A stretch of DNA of 64,000 nt from Sanghuangporus weigelae (taxonomy: Eukaryota; Basidiomycota; Agaricomycetes; Hymenochaetales; Hymenochaetaceae). Where the stretch lies: positions 248,001 to 312,000 of the forward strand of contig CP137318.1 in assembly GCA_033182465.1 (NCBI GenBank), in the 5' to 3' direction. Numbering within the stretch: the first letter of the stretch is position 1; each line of letters begins with the position of its first letter. This document shows positions 46,303 through 56,384 of the stretch, piece after piece. The notes under the pieces were generated by a model. It was not told the origin of the DNA and did no database searches. It saw only the letters and a list, made by a program, of their open reading frames with translations. The translations under genes and the position numbers were made by a program.

Positions 46303-47430
46303 CACTATATTCCTACCACGGACGATGCCCTTCATCTTGTCCTCACCCAGACTGGTTCAGCTGACAAATTACAAGCCGCAGAGTTGCATTTGAAAGAAAT
46401 CTGCACTGTCCTAAAGGACATACGTGCTTCTCGTGAGCCATGGGGACCTAGCAACATGACTCTCCCACACAAAAAGGTCCCTCCAGTGCCTGCATTCCAG
46501 TTGCTGAAGAGCTGCTATGGATTCTCCGCTGCTCATGTGCAGAAGCATTTTGAGAAGGCAGGGAGGGCCCATATGCTCAAGGCACTTCATGCGGCCCAGC
46601 TGGATAAATTCATGCCATAAGGGAATCATCAGGCGCCTAAGCCACATCTGAGTGAACCTCAGTGGGATTTTATCGGCATGTTGGAGGAGATGCTGTCCAT
46701 GTACAACAAACTTGGAGATTCTACCTTGAAGGAACTCAATTTCTTCTATAAGGTTTCTGATGTGAATGCCGGCATGAGGGCGTTGAATCACCATATAGAA
46801 TTTCTGGATAATATCCATACATTCCTTGCTGCAAAACGTAGACACATGTACTTACCAGTTTGTTTCCAGTCCCCTACTATTTCGATCAGTCAAGGTTTAT
46901 TCATTATGGGAGCAAATTCCGGCGGCTTACGGACAAGCTCTTGGCGGTGGACACCTCAATCCACAACATACTCATTCTTCCATTTTCCGGTTCCATGGGC
47001 CGTGTACTAGACATGAACAAGTTGGACATTAGCCAAGTACGCACGGATGAGGAATCTTACCTGAACTATAATCTAGCGACCGATAACAAGCTGAAGGCAA
47101 TGATGGACTTCGGGATCAGCCCGTTGAACCATGACAAACTTGTCAATATTCTATGCAGGTTGCCACCTGGAAGGGGTGAAAAGAAGGCATACAAACTGTT
47201 TGTCCATGCAGAATGCAAACTTCTGACGCATTTTGTGGACGAGGAAATCAGTGCATATCCTTATATTTAGGGCTCCGCACATATCCGTACTTTACGGGTA
47301 CGGGCCGCATTGTATACAGATACAACCATGTCCATACTACTCTCTGAGAGGGGAATATATGGGCCATATATGTGCGGCCGTGTCCGTCCCACAGCTTGCC
47401 AGAAATTGACGTATACACCATATATGCCGT

Positions 47431-49396
47431 TGTAGCGCACTGGCTCCTCCTGTGCCAGTACACTCATACTATGGCTCCCTCTTACTGCAGATACCATATC
47501 CCAGCACTGCCGACACCTGAGAGTGTGAGGGCACACTCCTATTGCACTCGGGACATCATTTGAGCACGTATCCATTGATTCCAGCACACGTACTGTACTG
47601 CGGCGCCCTCCTATGACCCAAATCGATCCGCCGATGGCTCCCCGACACTCAGACAGGTCCGCCGACAGCTCCTACCCAGCACCAGGCACTATAGGACACA
47701 TCCCCCAGTGACTACATGCCGCCGATTTTATGATTTATCATACGTACAGCCGTGCGGCGACTCTGGATGCCTCCGAGTCGGCCCCCCTTGGCGCCGATCA
47801 ATGCGGCGGACACTCAGACATCCTCAGGTACCCTCGCCGACGCCTCCTACAGCTTACCAAGCAGTCCCCCATTGTCTAGGGAGCTATATATTGTCATATG
47901 TGCTTACATGCCTCATTACGATGTATCTGCCACCAGTCCGGCAGTCCCCCACAGCACTGCCGCTCCGGCCACTCATATTAGTCACTAGGGATCACCCACA
48001 CTCTGTATTGAGTGCCGCCGATGCATCGGACACCTCAGGGACATCGGCTGATGCGCCCTTTGTCTCATATACGCGATATCAGCCTCCGATCATCGGTTCC
48101 GAGGTTTCCCGACTTCCCCCTGACGCGGCGGCCCCCATTAGACCATGTATGGAAGGTAGGCATGTGGTACATCGGCGTGCCAAGCCACCGACTCGCGCCG
48201 CCAAGCCCAACTCCGCCGGCGCCTGTATTATTGCAGATACTCAATATTCCATGCTATTGGATGCCTCCCTCACGTTGCCGCTCTCAGATTTCACCTGGGC
48301 GCTCCGGCAGCGGCCCTTGGCGACCCAGATGACTCAGGAGATGTTGTCAGACAGTAGGATGTGTCGGCGACAGCAGTAGAGTATATATAGAGCTTATACT
48401 AGCTTGTAGACAAAAAGATTCCAAGCCTAGCAAGGATTCCAAGCCTAGCAAGGATTCCAAGAGCATGTACCAGACCGAGCGCCAGAGTTCGAGATATCCC
48501 TCACTCTGAGTCTCCCCTCATGTACTGAGCCTCCCCCTTGACTATATACTATCCTTGACATCTCCTCTTGTTTGACTCCACATTCTACTTGCCTTCGCCG
48601 CCTCCGGTACGCCTCTGCCGCTCTGACGTTCAGTGATCCGGCACCCCTCTATTCGACGTCGGCGACCCTTCGGCGACCCAGGCTTCTCATCAGACTCCCC
48701 TTCGGCGTCCTTTCCAGCCTTTCACTCCAGTTTATCCCATATATTGATCTTATACGGTCTTTTCCTTTCATCTATCGCGTTTACGCTACTGCGGCGGATT
48801 CCTGCGGCCTCCCCCTCAGTCCGGCACCCCTCTATTCGACGTCGGCGACCCTTCGGCGACCCAGGCTTCTCATCAGACTCCCCTTCGGCGTCCTTTCCAG
48901 CCTTTCACTCCAGTTTATCCCATATATTGATCTTATACGGTCTTTTCCTTTCATCTATCGCGTTTACGCTACTGCGGCGGATTCCTGCGGCCTCCCCCTC
49001 AGTCCGGCACCCCTCTATTCGACGTCGGCGGCCATCCGACGACCCAGGCATCCTATCAGACGACCCAGCGGCGCCTTCTCCAGCCACTCACTCCATTTTA
49101 TCCTTTATATTCATCTTATACACTTCATACCTTCCTGTGGCCGAGTTTATACCACGTCGGCAGCCCCCTGTGATCCCCCCTCTCAAGCGGCGGTCCTGTT
49201 ATCCTATTCCCTTTATCCAGCGGCATCCTTAGACCCATCCATTACGTCTCCGACGGTTCCTGGCACCTGCCGGGTAGTAGGTCTTTGAGAGTCTGATAGC
49301 GTCGGCATCCCATTTTTGGAGGTTCCTTCATACATTCAGCACCCTTAGTAGGACGGACATCTGTAGCACCTTCAGATATGACACCGCCGACCGACA
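47431..49396 (+). mobile_element. solo LTR A (1966 bp), 4-bp TSD CCGT
   Basis: Begins TGTAGCGCACTGG and ends CCGACCGACA; flanked by CCGT at 47427-47430 and 49397-49400. About 97-98% identical by eye to solo LTR B at 54260. It has a TATA-like GTATATATAGAG at about 48380 near its middle and internal 183-bp tandem repeats. No gag or pol sequence. Read as a solo LTR of a long-LTR retrotransposon; a terminal-repeat non-autonomous element is the alternative. Confidence 0.75.
48638..49186 (+). repeat. 183-bp tandem repeat inside solo LTR A
   Basis: Units start at 48638, 48821 and 49004 (each CCGGCACCCCTCTATTCGAC); the first two are almost identical, the third diverged. 183 bp is a multiple of three, which keeps a long but probably meaningless frame open. 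The same array occurs in LTR B from 55450. Confidence 0.85.
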
Positions 49397-50124
49397 CCGT
49401 ATCCGGAGACTACCTATCACTCGGTAAGTCCAACAAGGAAATCACATAAAATCACAGAGTATTTTATCCAGTGCTCATTCATTTCACCCTTATCTAGGCA
49501 AAAGGTCCAAATCAAGCATTTCTCGGACCAATTCAGGCCTTGCTAGGGTCCGACAACAGTTTTCTCATGGTATTAGGTAAATGATTTCTTATCTAATCTC
49601 TTTTCAAAATCACTAGTACTTACTAACCGGTCTCGAAGTGAACTGATTTTACACTAATCTGTGTTGATAATATAATATAGATCAATCAAAATAACTTTCT
49701 AAATGACCCTTTGGTTGAAATGATATATTATAGATGGACTTGCCGTATACGGCGTATACGGCGTATCCGGGCATCCCGTAACCGTATCAGGTCCCAGAAT
49801 CCCTTCATACAGCCCGTAAAAATACGACCGTCCCCGCATGCGGTCTTCCTTTATACGGCCGTCCCCGTATACGGTTACGCGCGGAGCCCTACTTATAATG
49901 GAATGTCGAAGCTCGCTTGCATCGCATGCTGGTTGTTCTTTGAGGCCTATAATGAGCTCATGACTCAGAGAAACCAGAAGGGCGATGGTCGACAACTTGA
50001 TGCGTTCCACGTCTGCGGTTTCCACTCGTACGTTTACCAGTGGGCCGCACCCGACTTCAGCCTCAGGGATACTGTTTTAGACAAAATGGCGCCAAGCGCC
50101 GAAAAGTTCTACCGCTCCCTCTGA

Positions 50125-50434
50125 CCAAGACGACACAATCCTACATTCTCTGAAAGCAGCATGGGTACGCTGTCATCGAATGTCTCTGTAAGCTTGCCTT
50201 GGGAGGACATGCATGATTAGCGTCATATGAAGGCTGCTGGCTACGTCTTACTTAGCTTCTTTCCCTGGAATATTTGATTGTTAGATACTGTGCCGCACAG
50301 CCTGCCTTATCCGAGGGATTTTCTTTTCTTAATTACGACATTCGTGTCAGGTGCTTTCCCTGCTGTATAGTACGTTTTCCCTGTATTATCGTATTGTGCA
50401 TTCAACTGCAGCTAGCGTAGATATTCCAAGGCTT
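50125..50434. other. flank of the deaminase pseudogene
   Basis: About 310 bp with no recognised feature, between the deaminase remnant and the duplicated ABC-gene tail. Confidence 0.4.
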
Positions 50435-50805
50435 CATCACCCATCACTTTGGCCATGTAACAAAATTCGCCGATTTGATTTTGTAGGGTCTTCGCACCTC
50501 GGTTTCGTTTGTGTCTGCAGCTGATTCACGCTTTGTAGATGCTTTAAAGATGGTCGGCTGGTGGAGCAAGGAAGTCGTGAAACGCTCATGGAAGCAAATG
50601 GGGAGTATAAGAAACTGTATGACTTACAAGCAAGAGGGTTTGGGTTGGATTGAAATAATTCAATAAAGAGAAGAAACCGTAGGCTTTCCGCGTATCCTAC
50701 GCTATGATAGCTATTTAGGGACACTTTATTTATAGTTAGGACGCCTTTGGATGGTTACAGCAGTCACTCATCTCGGATCATTTTTCGTTTATATTCTCAA
50801 GCTGA
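50435..50805 (+). pseudogene. duplicated 3' end of the ABC transporter gene
   Basis: Matches 37265-37625 closely: CATCACTTTGGCCATGTAAC, the last intron (donor changed from GTGGGT to GTAGGG), GATGGTCGGCTGGTGGAGCA, TACAAGCAAGAGGGTTTGGG, then the downstream flank TCGGATCATTTT and ATTCTCAAGCTGA. Only the final H-loop and tail exons are present, so it cannot make a transporter. Confidence 0.85.
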
Positions 50806-50988
50806 TCGCAGTCCCATACAATGGCAAATAAGACATCAACAAGTATTCCTGAGTTTCGCAAGAAGAAACAGAGGAATGTGTCCCGCAAGATCTACTTCTG
50901 CGTCGGCTGTAATTGTGAAATACGAAACTCTGCCTCCAGTTCAGTTTCCCCTATCTTCGCTTTCTGGGATGCTGCAAAGGAACAAATT

Positions 50989-51537
50989 TCAATGCTGAAT
51001 GTAGCTGAACAGACTAGGAAAGCGGGGCCTACACAGCATCACGCAGTACATGCGTGCCCATTCGGTTCCTTCATTATGCCATGCATGGATTGTGCCACGT
51101 TGAATCACAATGTCTCCTGGGCGCAAATTGACACGCTTATCATCATCAAGGATCAATGTAAGCTGTCCGTGTGTGAGGATGGCGTAATCAAATGTAACCG
51201 TTCGATGAAATGGCTAAAAAACCACGAACTATAAATAGGTCGCTTATTCGACAACGAGAAACGTCCTTACCGATTTCTGGCCAGGCGGTATGTCGCTGAC
51301 TTTGAACAAGCTTCCTTCGGGCGGACAATGCTCGTTCGGATGATCTTTTGTCAAATCTTTGAAAACAATGTCGTTTGGCGCTGGCGCCGCATCGGTCCAG
51401 AACAAGTCAGAGAAGATTGTCCTTGACCCGCGAAACGGATATTGTTCAATTGGTGCATCATCTACGACTATCGCCTTGCCTTCGGGCATGTGCCCAGTCA
51501 CAATTCGACGTACGGGTGGAAGATTTGAGCTGGACAT
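50989..51537 (-). CDS. small cupin-domain protein
   Basis: Minus strand, exon 1 51537-51271, intron with GTAAGG donor and TTTTTTAG acceptor, exon 2 51213-50989 (TGA 50989-50991); about 163 aa. N-terminus MSSSNLPPVRRIVTGHMPEGKA is typical of small fungal cupins related to bacterial XRE/cupin_2 proteins. The barrel has DYAILTHGQLTLILDD and cupin motif 2 RPGDIVIQRGTIHAWHNEG with one clear His. The first cupin motif lacks the usual HxH, so metal binding may be weak. It carries no signal peptide. Function is unknown; the family includes dioxygenase- and isomerase-like members. A decayed copy lies just downstream on the map. Confidence 0.75.
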
Positions 51538-51904
51538 CAAGGACACTTGGATAGCTGTTAACGATTGGTGTAATGTGGACCAATGTTTCTGTCTTATGAG
51601 ATCTTGGCTGGCCCAGAATTTATATAAGAGACATTCAATATAAATCTCACCCTAGCTCGCATCAACGCCGCTCATGATACTACGTCTCCGTATCGGTAAG
51701 CACTTCGCTAAGCGAAAAATTGGGCGCTGATGAAGACACAACTGGGCACAACGAACTGTAGGCCGCCTGCAGGACAAAAGATAACCACTTTACGCCCGAA
51801 ATAAACTGGTGCGCTCAGTCGGCATATTTTCACACAAAGACAAGGCTGTATCACAATCTTTTCAATCATAATATATCGTTCTGGTTGCATATCATACCCA
51901 TCCT
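51538..51904. other. intergenic between cupin copies
   Basis: No gene is recognised. It contains the promoter of the minus-strand cupin gene. Confidence 0.4.
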
Positions 51905-52215
51905 AACAACTTTTTTGTAGGATCAATGTGAAGTGAGAGTCGTCTATTTCCGCAAAGCTCGTGATTGCGGTGTGCAAAACTCTTCATCTAGTTCACTCTC
52001 CTATCTACTTTCTGGGATGCTACCAAGCAAATCTTAATACCGAGAGCGACTCAACAAATACGAAAGTACTAAGTAGAACTCACGAAGCATCACGGTATAC
52101 ATACGTGCTCATTCGGTACCTTCATTATGCCATGCATGAATCGTACCACGCTGGATGACGACGTCTTCTCGACTCAGATCGACGCGTTTATCGTCGTTGA
52201 GGAAGGGTTAAGTGC
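51905..52215 (-). pseudogene. decayed second cupin copy (3' half)
   Basis: Bases 51905-52215 parallel 50810-51170: CTTTCTGGGATGCT, CGTGCTCATTCGGTACCTTC, TTATGCCATGCATGAATCG and GACGCGTTTATCGTCGTTGA. In translation this is the second cupin motif (DVVIQRGTIHAWHNEGTE-like) and tail. The N-terminal exon is absent and no full frame exists. Confidence 0.7.
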
Positions 52216-52850
52216 AGCAGTGCGGCGGACTCCCCACAGCTCTTCACGCGGAGAAATATTCTACCTCCTTCGCATGCACACGTCATGACTACGGATACCT
52301 AGGCTTGAGCTGTTCAAACGTGACATACCAGCTTTCACATCGCGGCGAAAACATTCATACTCCCCTCTGCAAATCAGAGTCACAGCAGCAACAGGAGTCT
52401 CCTTCCAGTCATCATGCCACTAGTACTGCACTCTCCCACCTGTGTCACTTCCTTTTGCACAGTGTTGTCGCATAACTGTTCATTTACTCTAATATCTAGA
52501 GCTGATGTGCAATCTTTACTCGCTGTTCCTTGCGAATGCTTTAGTATCCTACAGGCCGATTCGTTCATCGCATGTAGTGTAGTGTACGTGGGGCCAGGTG
52601 GACCAAGTGAGGTGTGACGTGACATATTGTGACACTGAACAACCAAGGGGCCGCCGAATCCGGCCTGAAAGTTTCGCCGTGCGTGACCCTAAGTACACGT
52701 GGGATTCGCGCGCATGGATATCAATGTTGTGGATCAAGTCTCATTCTTGCTTTCCATATCATCCATAAAAACTGAATGCCTTCCCGTCTTGTTCGACATG
52801 CTCCTCGTACTCACATGCGACATCGTGTCGTCCTCTGCTGGCAAGAACTC
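52216..52850. other. intergenic upstream of the DUF6534 gene
   Basis: Only short frames on both strands. It should include the DUF6534 promoter. Nothing else recognised. Confidence 0.4.
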
Positions 52851-54237
52851 ATGTCTTCCGCGATTGAAGTCGGCCCGCAGCCGCAAACTTCAGACATTCA
52901 TTTGGATACTTCGCTTGAAGCAGAACTCATCGGACTCATATTCTCTGCCATGTGAGTGCGTCCTTTCGTAAATTGTCCAATCTACCGAAGTAAACATCCT
53001 GTCGTTCACCAGGCTCTTTGGCATAATAAATGTTCAAGTCCTCACTTATTATCAAAGCTACGAACTGAGAGATGATCCTAAATTCTTGAAGTGGATGGTG
53101 AGCTTCTCCAATATCCTCACGTCACAGCTGCTTATACATGAGAATCGGCCTAGATCTCATTCGTGTGGTAAGATAGTGCCAGAATAACTCATTATCATCT
53201 CCCCAATGATACTGTCTCTAGGTTACTCAATGCCTTCCTCTTTGCTCTGATATCATACTATAATTATTCCACCTTCGTGGCTCACTTTACCGATGCGATG
53301 TTCATTGGACATGCTCCTTGGTGTTTGGGCGTGCATCATTCTTGGAGTTATACCTCTACTCTTATTCAGTGTTGACTTATTCACATTGATCAGATTTTTT
53401 CTGCTACTTCAGTAAGGATTGCATTTGTTCCATATGCTCTCGTAGCTATTTATACAGCTTTATTTCAGGAAATCAGTCTCATCACTATACGCCTGTACGC
53501 AATTTGGGTATTGCATCGTGCTGCATATGTTTGATTAACATCGCAGATTCTATACAAGGCGGATCTGGATCAGTACGTCAAATTCTTGTATCAACATAGA
53601 ATTGCCTATGACGTTGTCTTGTAGTGAGCGACCGAAATCTAGTTTTGACAAGTATAGCGGTTCGTGATCTAGTGGAACAGTTTTACACGTTATTCAATGA
53701 CCTTGCTAACGCAGATGGCGTTAAACTTGACCACATTCAGTAAGAGTTTGATCTCGCGCTTGTGGCTGAATGATCTTCTGACCCCATGCATCAGCTTTAA
53801 ACATTATTTTCTCGGCTAAGCTGTAAGTTTTCTTCAATCCAGTGTCTCGTCCATCTTTCTAACACAATGAATGGAAATCAGATTATCTACCAACTCAGTC
53901 TTCCACGTCGCGAAGTTCTCTGTACGTGTTCCATTATGCTAATAAGGTACAACATTTACTTACAATCACAAAGTGGTTTATGCTAGCAGGCAATGGAATT
54001 TCCGCTGTTGCCGATTTATGGAATGCGCTTCCGCTCTGCTATTTCCTGAGAAGGGGGAAATCCGGACGTCATAAGTGAGTTCTGCCTATTCGTTTACAAG
54101 GTAAACTGACGCGCCGGAACAGGACTGACACTATGGTTAATAAATTGATGATTTACATAGTCGGCACCGGGCTGCTGACAAGTATGGCTGCTCTGGCGTG
54201 CTTCATCACGGTTTGGGGTTCTACAAATGTTCTGTGT

Positions 54238-56345
54238 TTTTAAGATGTTGAGCTCACGGTGTAGCGCACTGGCTCCTCCTGTGCCAGTACACTCATACTA
54301 TGGCTCCCTCTTACTGCAGATACCATATCCCAGCACTGCCGACACCTGAGAGTGTGAGGGCACACTCCTATTGCACTCGGGACATCATTTGAGCACGTAT
54401 CCATTGATTCCAGCACACGTACTGTACTGCGGCGCCCTCCTATGACCCAAATCGATCCGCCGATGGCTCCCCGACACTCAGACAGGTCCGCCGACAGCTC
54501 CTACCCAGCACCAGGCACTATAGGACACATCCCTCAGTGACTACGTGCCGCCGATCTTATGATTTACCATACGTACAGCCGTGTGGCGACTCTGGATGCC
54601 TCCGAGTCGGCCCCCCTTGGCGCCGATCAATGCGGCGGACACTCAGACATCCTCAGGTACCCTCGCCGACGCCTCCTACAGCTTACCAAGCAGTCCCCCA
54701 TTGTCTAGGGAGCTATATATTGTCATATGTGCTTACATGCCTCATTACGATGTATCTGCCACCAGTCCGGCAGTCCCCCACAGCACTGCCGCTCCGGCCA
54801 CTCATATTAGTCACTAGGGATCGCCCACACTCTGTATTGAGTGCCGCCGATGCATCGGACACCTCAGGGACATCGGCTGATGCGCCCTTTGTCTCATATA
54901 CGCGATATCAGCCTCCAATCATCGGTTCCGATGTTTTTCGACGTCCCCCCGACGCGGCGGCCCCCCATTAGACCATGTATGGAAGGTAGGCATGTGGTAC
55001 ATCGGCGTGCCAAGCCACCGACTCGCGCCGCCAAGCCCAACTCCGCCGGCACCCGTGTTATTGCAGATACTCAATATTTCATGTGATTGGATGCCCCCCT
55101 CACGTTGCCGCTCTCAGATTTCACCTGGGCGCTCCGGCAGCAGCCCTTGGCAACCCAGATGACTCAGGAGATGTTGTCAGACAGTAGGATGTGTCGGCGA
55201 CAGCAGTAGAGTATATATAGAGCTTATACTAGCTTGTAGACGAAAGGATTCCAAGCCTAGCAAGGATTCCAAGAGCATATACCAGACCGAGCACCAGAGT
55301 TCGAGATATCCCTCACTCTGAGTCTCCCCTCATGTACTGAGCCTCCCCCTTGACTATATACTATCCTTGACATCTCCTCTTGTTTGACTCCACATTCTAC
55401 TTGCCTTCGCCGCCTCCGGTACGCCTCTGCCGCTCTGACGTTCAGTGATCCGGCGCCCCTCTATTCGACGTCGGCGACCCTTCGGCGACCCAGGCTTCTC
55501 ATCAGACTCCCCTTCGGCGTCCTTTCCAGCCTTTCACTCCAGTTTATCCCATATATTGATCTTATACGGTCTTTTCCTTTCATCTATCGCGTTTACGCTA
55601 CTGCGGCGGATTCCTGCGGCCTCCCCCTCAGTCCGGCACCCCTCTATTCGACGTCGGCGACCCTTCGGCGACCCAGGCTTCTCATCAGACTCCCCTTCGG
55701 CGTCCTTTCCAGCCTTTCACTCCAGTTTATCCCATATATTGATCTTATACGGTCTTTTCCTTTCATCTATCGCGTTTACGCTACTGCGGCGGATTCCTGC
55801 GGCCTCCCCCTCAGTCCGGCACCCCTCTATTCGACGTCGGCGGCCATCCGACGACCCAGGCATCCTATCAGACGACCCAGCGGCGCCTTCTCCAGCCACT
55901 CACTCCATTTTATCCTTTATATTCATCTTATACACTTCATACCTTCCTGTGCCCGAGTTTATACCACGTCGGCAGCCTCTTGTGATCCCTCCCTTTTGAG
56001 CGGCGGCCCTGTTATTCTATTCCCTTTATCCAGCGGCATCCTTAGACCCATCCATTACGTCTCCGACGGTTCCTGGCACCTGCCGGGTAGTAGGTCTTTG
56101 AGAGTCTGATAGCGTCGGCATCCCATTTTTGGAGGTTCCTTCATACATTCAGCACCCTTAGTAGGACGGACATCTGTAGCACCTTCAGATACGACACCGC
56201 CGACCGACAACGGTGCCTTCAATATGAGGGCATACGTACGGTAACGAGAGAACGTTCGTTCTTGTTATACATTGACCTTCCAGAGGTCTTATATACTACT
56301 GATACAGCACGTGCTAATGTTACATAATACGATTACATTCTAATA
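54238..56345 (-). repeat. 3' LTR of the Copia element, split by solo LTR B
   Basis: Pieces 54238-54259 (22 bp) and 56214-56345 (132 bp) together equal the 154-bp 5' LTR base for base by eye. Solo LTR B plus its TSD copy lies between them. Confidence 0.9.
54260..56209 (+). mobile_element. solo LTR B (1950 bp), 4-bp TSD ACGG
   Basis: TGTAGCGCACTGG...CCGACCGACA as in LTR A, flanked by ACGG at 54256-54259 and 56210-56213. Same orientation and structure as A (TATA-like word near 55208, 183-bp repeats from 55450). It lacks coding sequence and interrupts the Copia 3' LTR, so it is younger than the Copia insertion. Confidence 0.82.
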
Positions 56346-56354
56346 CTCCCCTTC
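56346..56354 (-). other. polypurine tract of the Copia element
   Basis: On the minus strand GAAGGGGAG immediately precedes the 3' LTR start (TATTAG). This is the expected plus-strand primer site for reverse transcription. Confidence 0.8.
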
Positions 56355-56384
56355 AATCTAATGATTTCTGAATGATTAGATTGT

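Larger units (their letters stand above)
47268..49891. mobile_element. hAT-like non-autonomous element interrupted by solo LTR A
   Basis: Perfect terminal inverted repeats TAGGGCTCCGC / GCGGAGCCCTA. Flanks are CTTATATT (47260-47267) and CTTATAAT (49892-49899), an 8-bp duplication with one mismatch. Without the nested LTR and its TSD copy the element is about 654 bp, with no transposase ORF and many CCGTATACGG-like words near both ends. The ends and composition resemble the 563-bp element at 37.9 kb, so the two are likely relatives. Confidence 0.8.
46303..50124 (+). pseudogene. OTT_1508-like deaminase gene broken by nested transposons
   Basis: The left part (46303-47267) encodes DALHLVLTQTG, HLKEICTVLKDIRAS, then a TAA at 46618-46620, FIGMLEEMLSMYNKLGD, HHIEFLDNIHTFLAAKRRH, and LFVHAECKLLTHFVDEE with the deaminase HAE at 47205-47213. 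The right part (49892-50124) continues GMSKLACIACWLFFEAYNEL with the second Zn motif CxxC at 49918-49929, FHVCGFHSYVYQW, and stop at 50122-50124. Both parts together resemble the fungal OTT_1508-like, cytidine-deaminase-fold family. A 2.6-kb hAT-like insertion lies between the two Zn motifs. The 5' end is also missing (stop just upstream of 46303). The substrate of this family is not known to me. Confidence 0.7.

Noticed and set aside
48572-49288. Long frames of about 240 aa in solo LTRs A and B (also 55384-56109)
   Set aside because: They exist because the 183-bp repeat is a multiple of three; two overlapping frames are equally open, composition is Pro/Arg/Ser-rich, and no domain is seen.
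47260-49899. Whole 47.3-49.9 kb block considered as one large DNA transposon
   Set aside because: The inner TG...CA block has its own 4-bp TSD and a second copy inside the Copia LTR, so it is a separate nested insertion.
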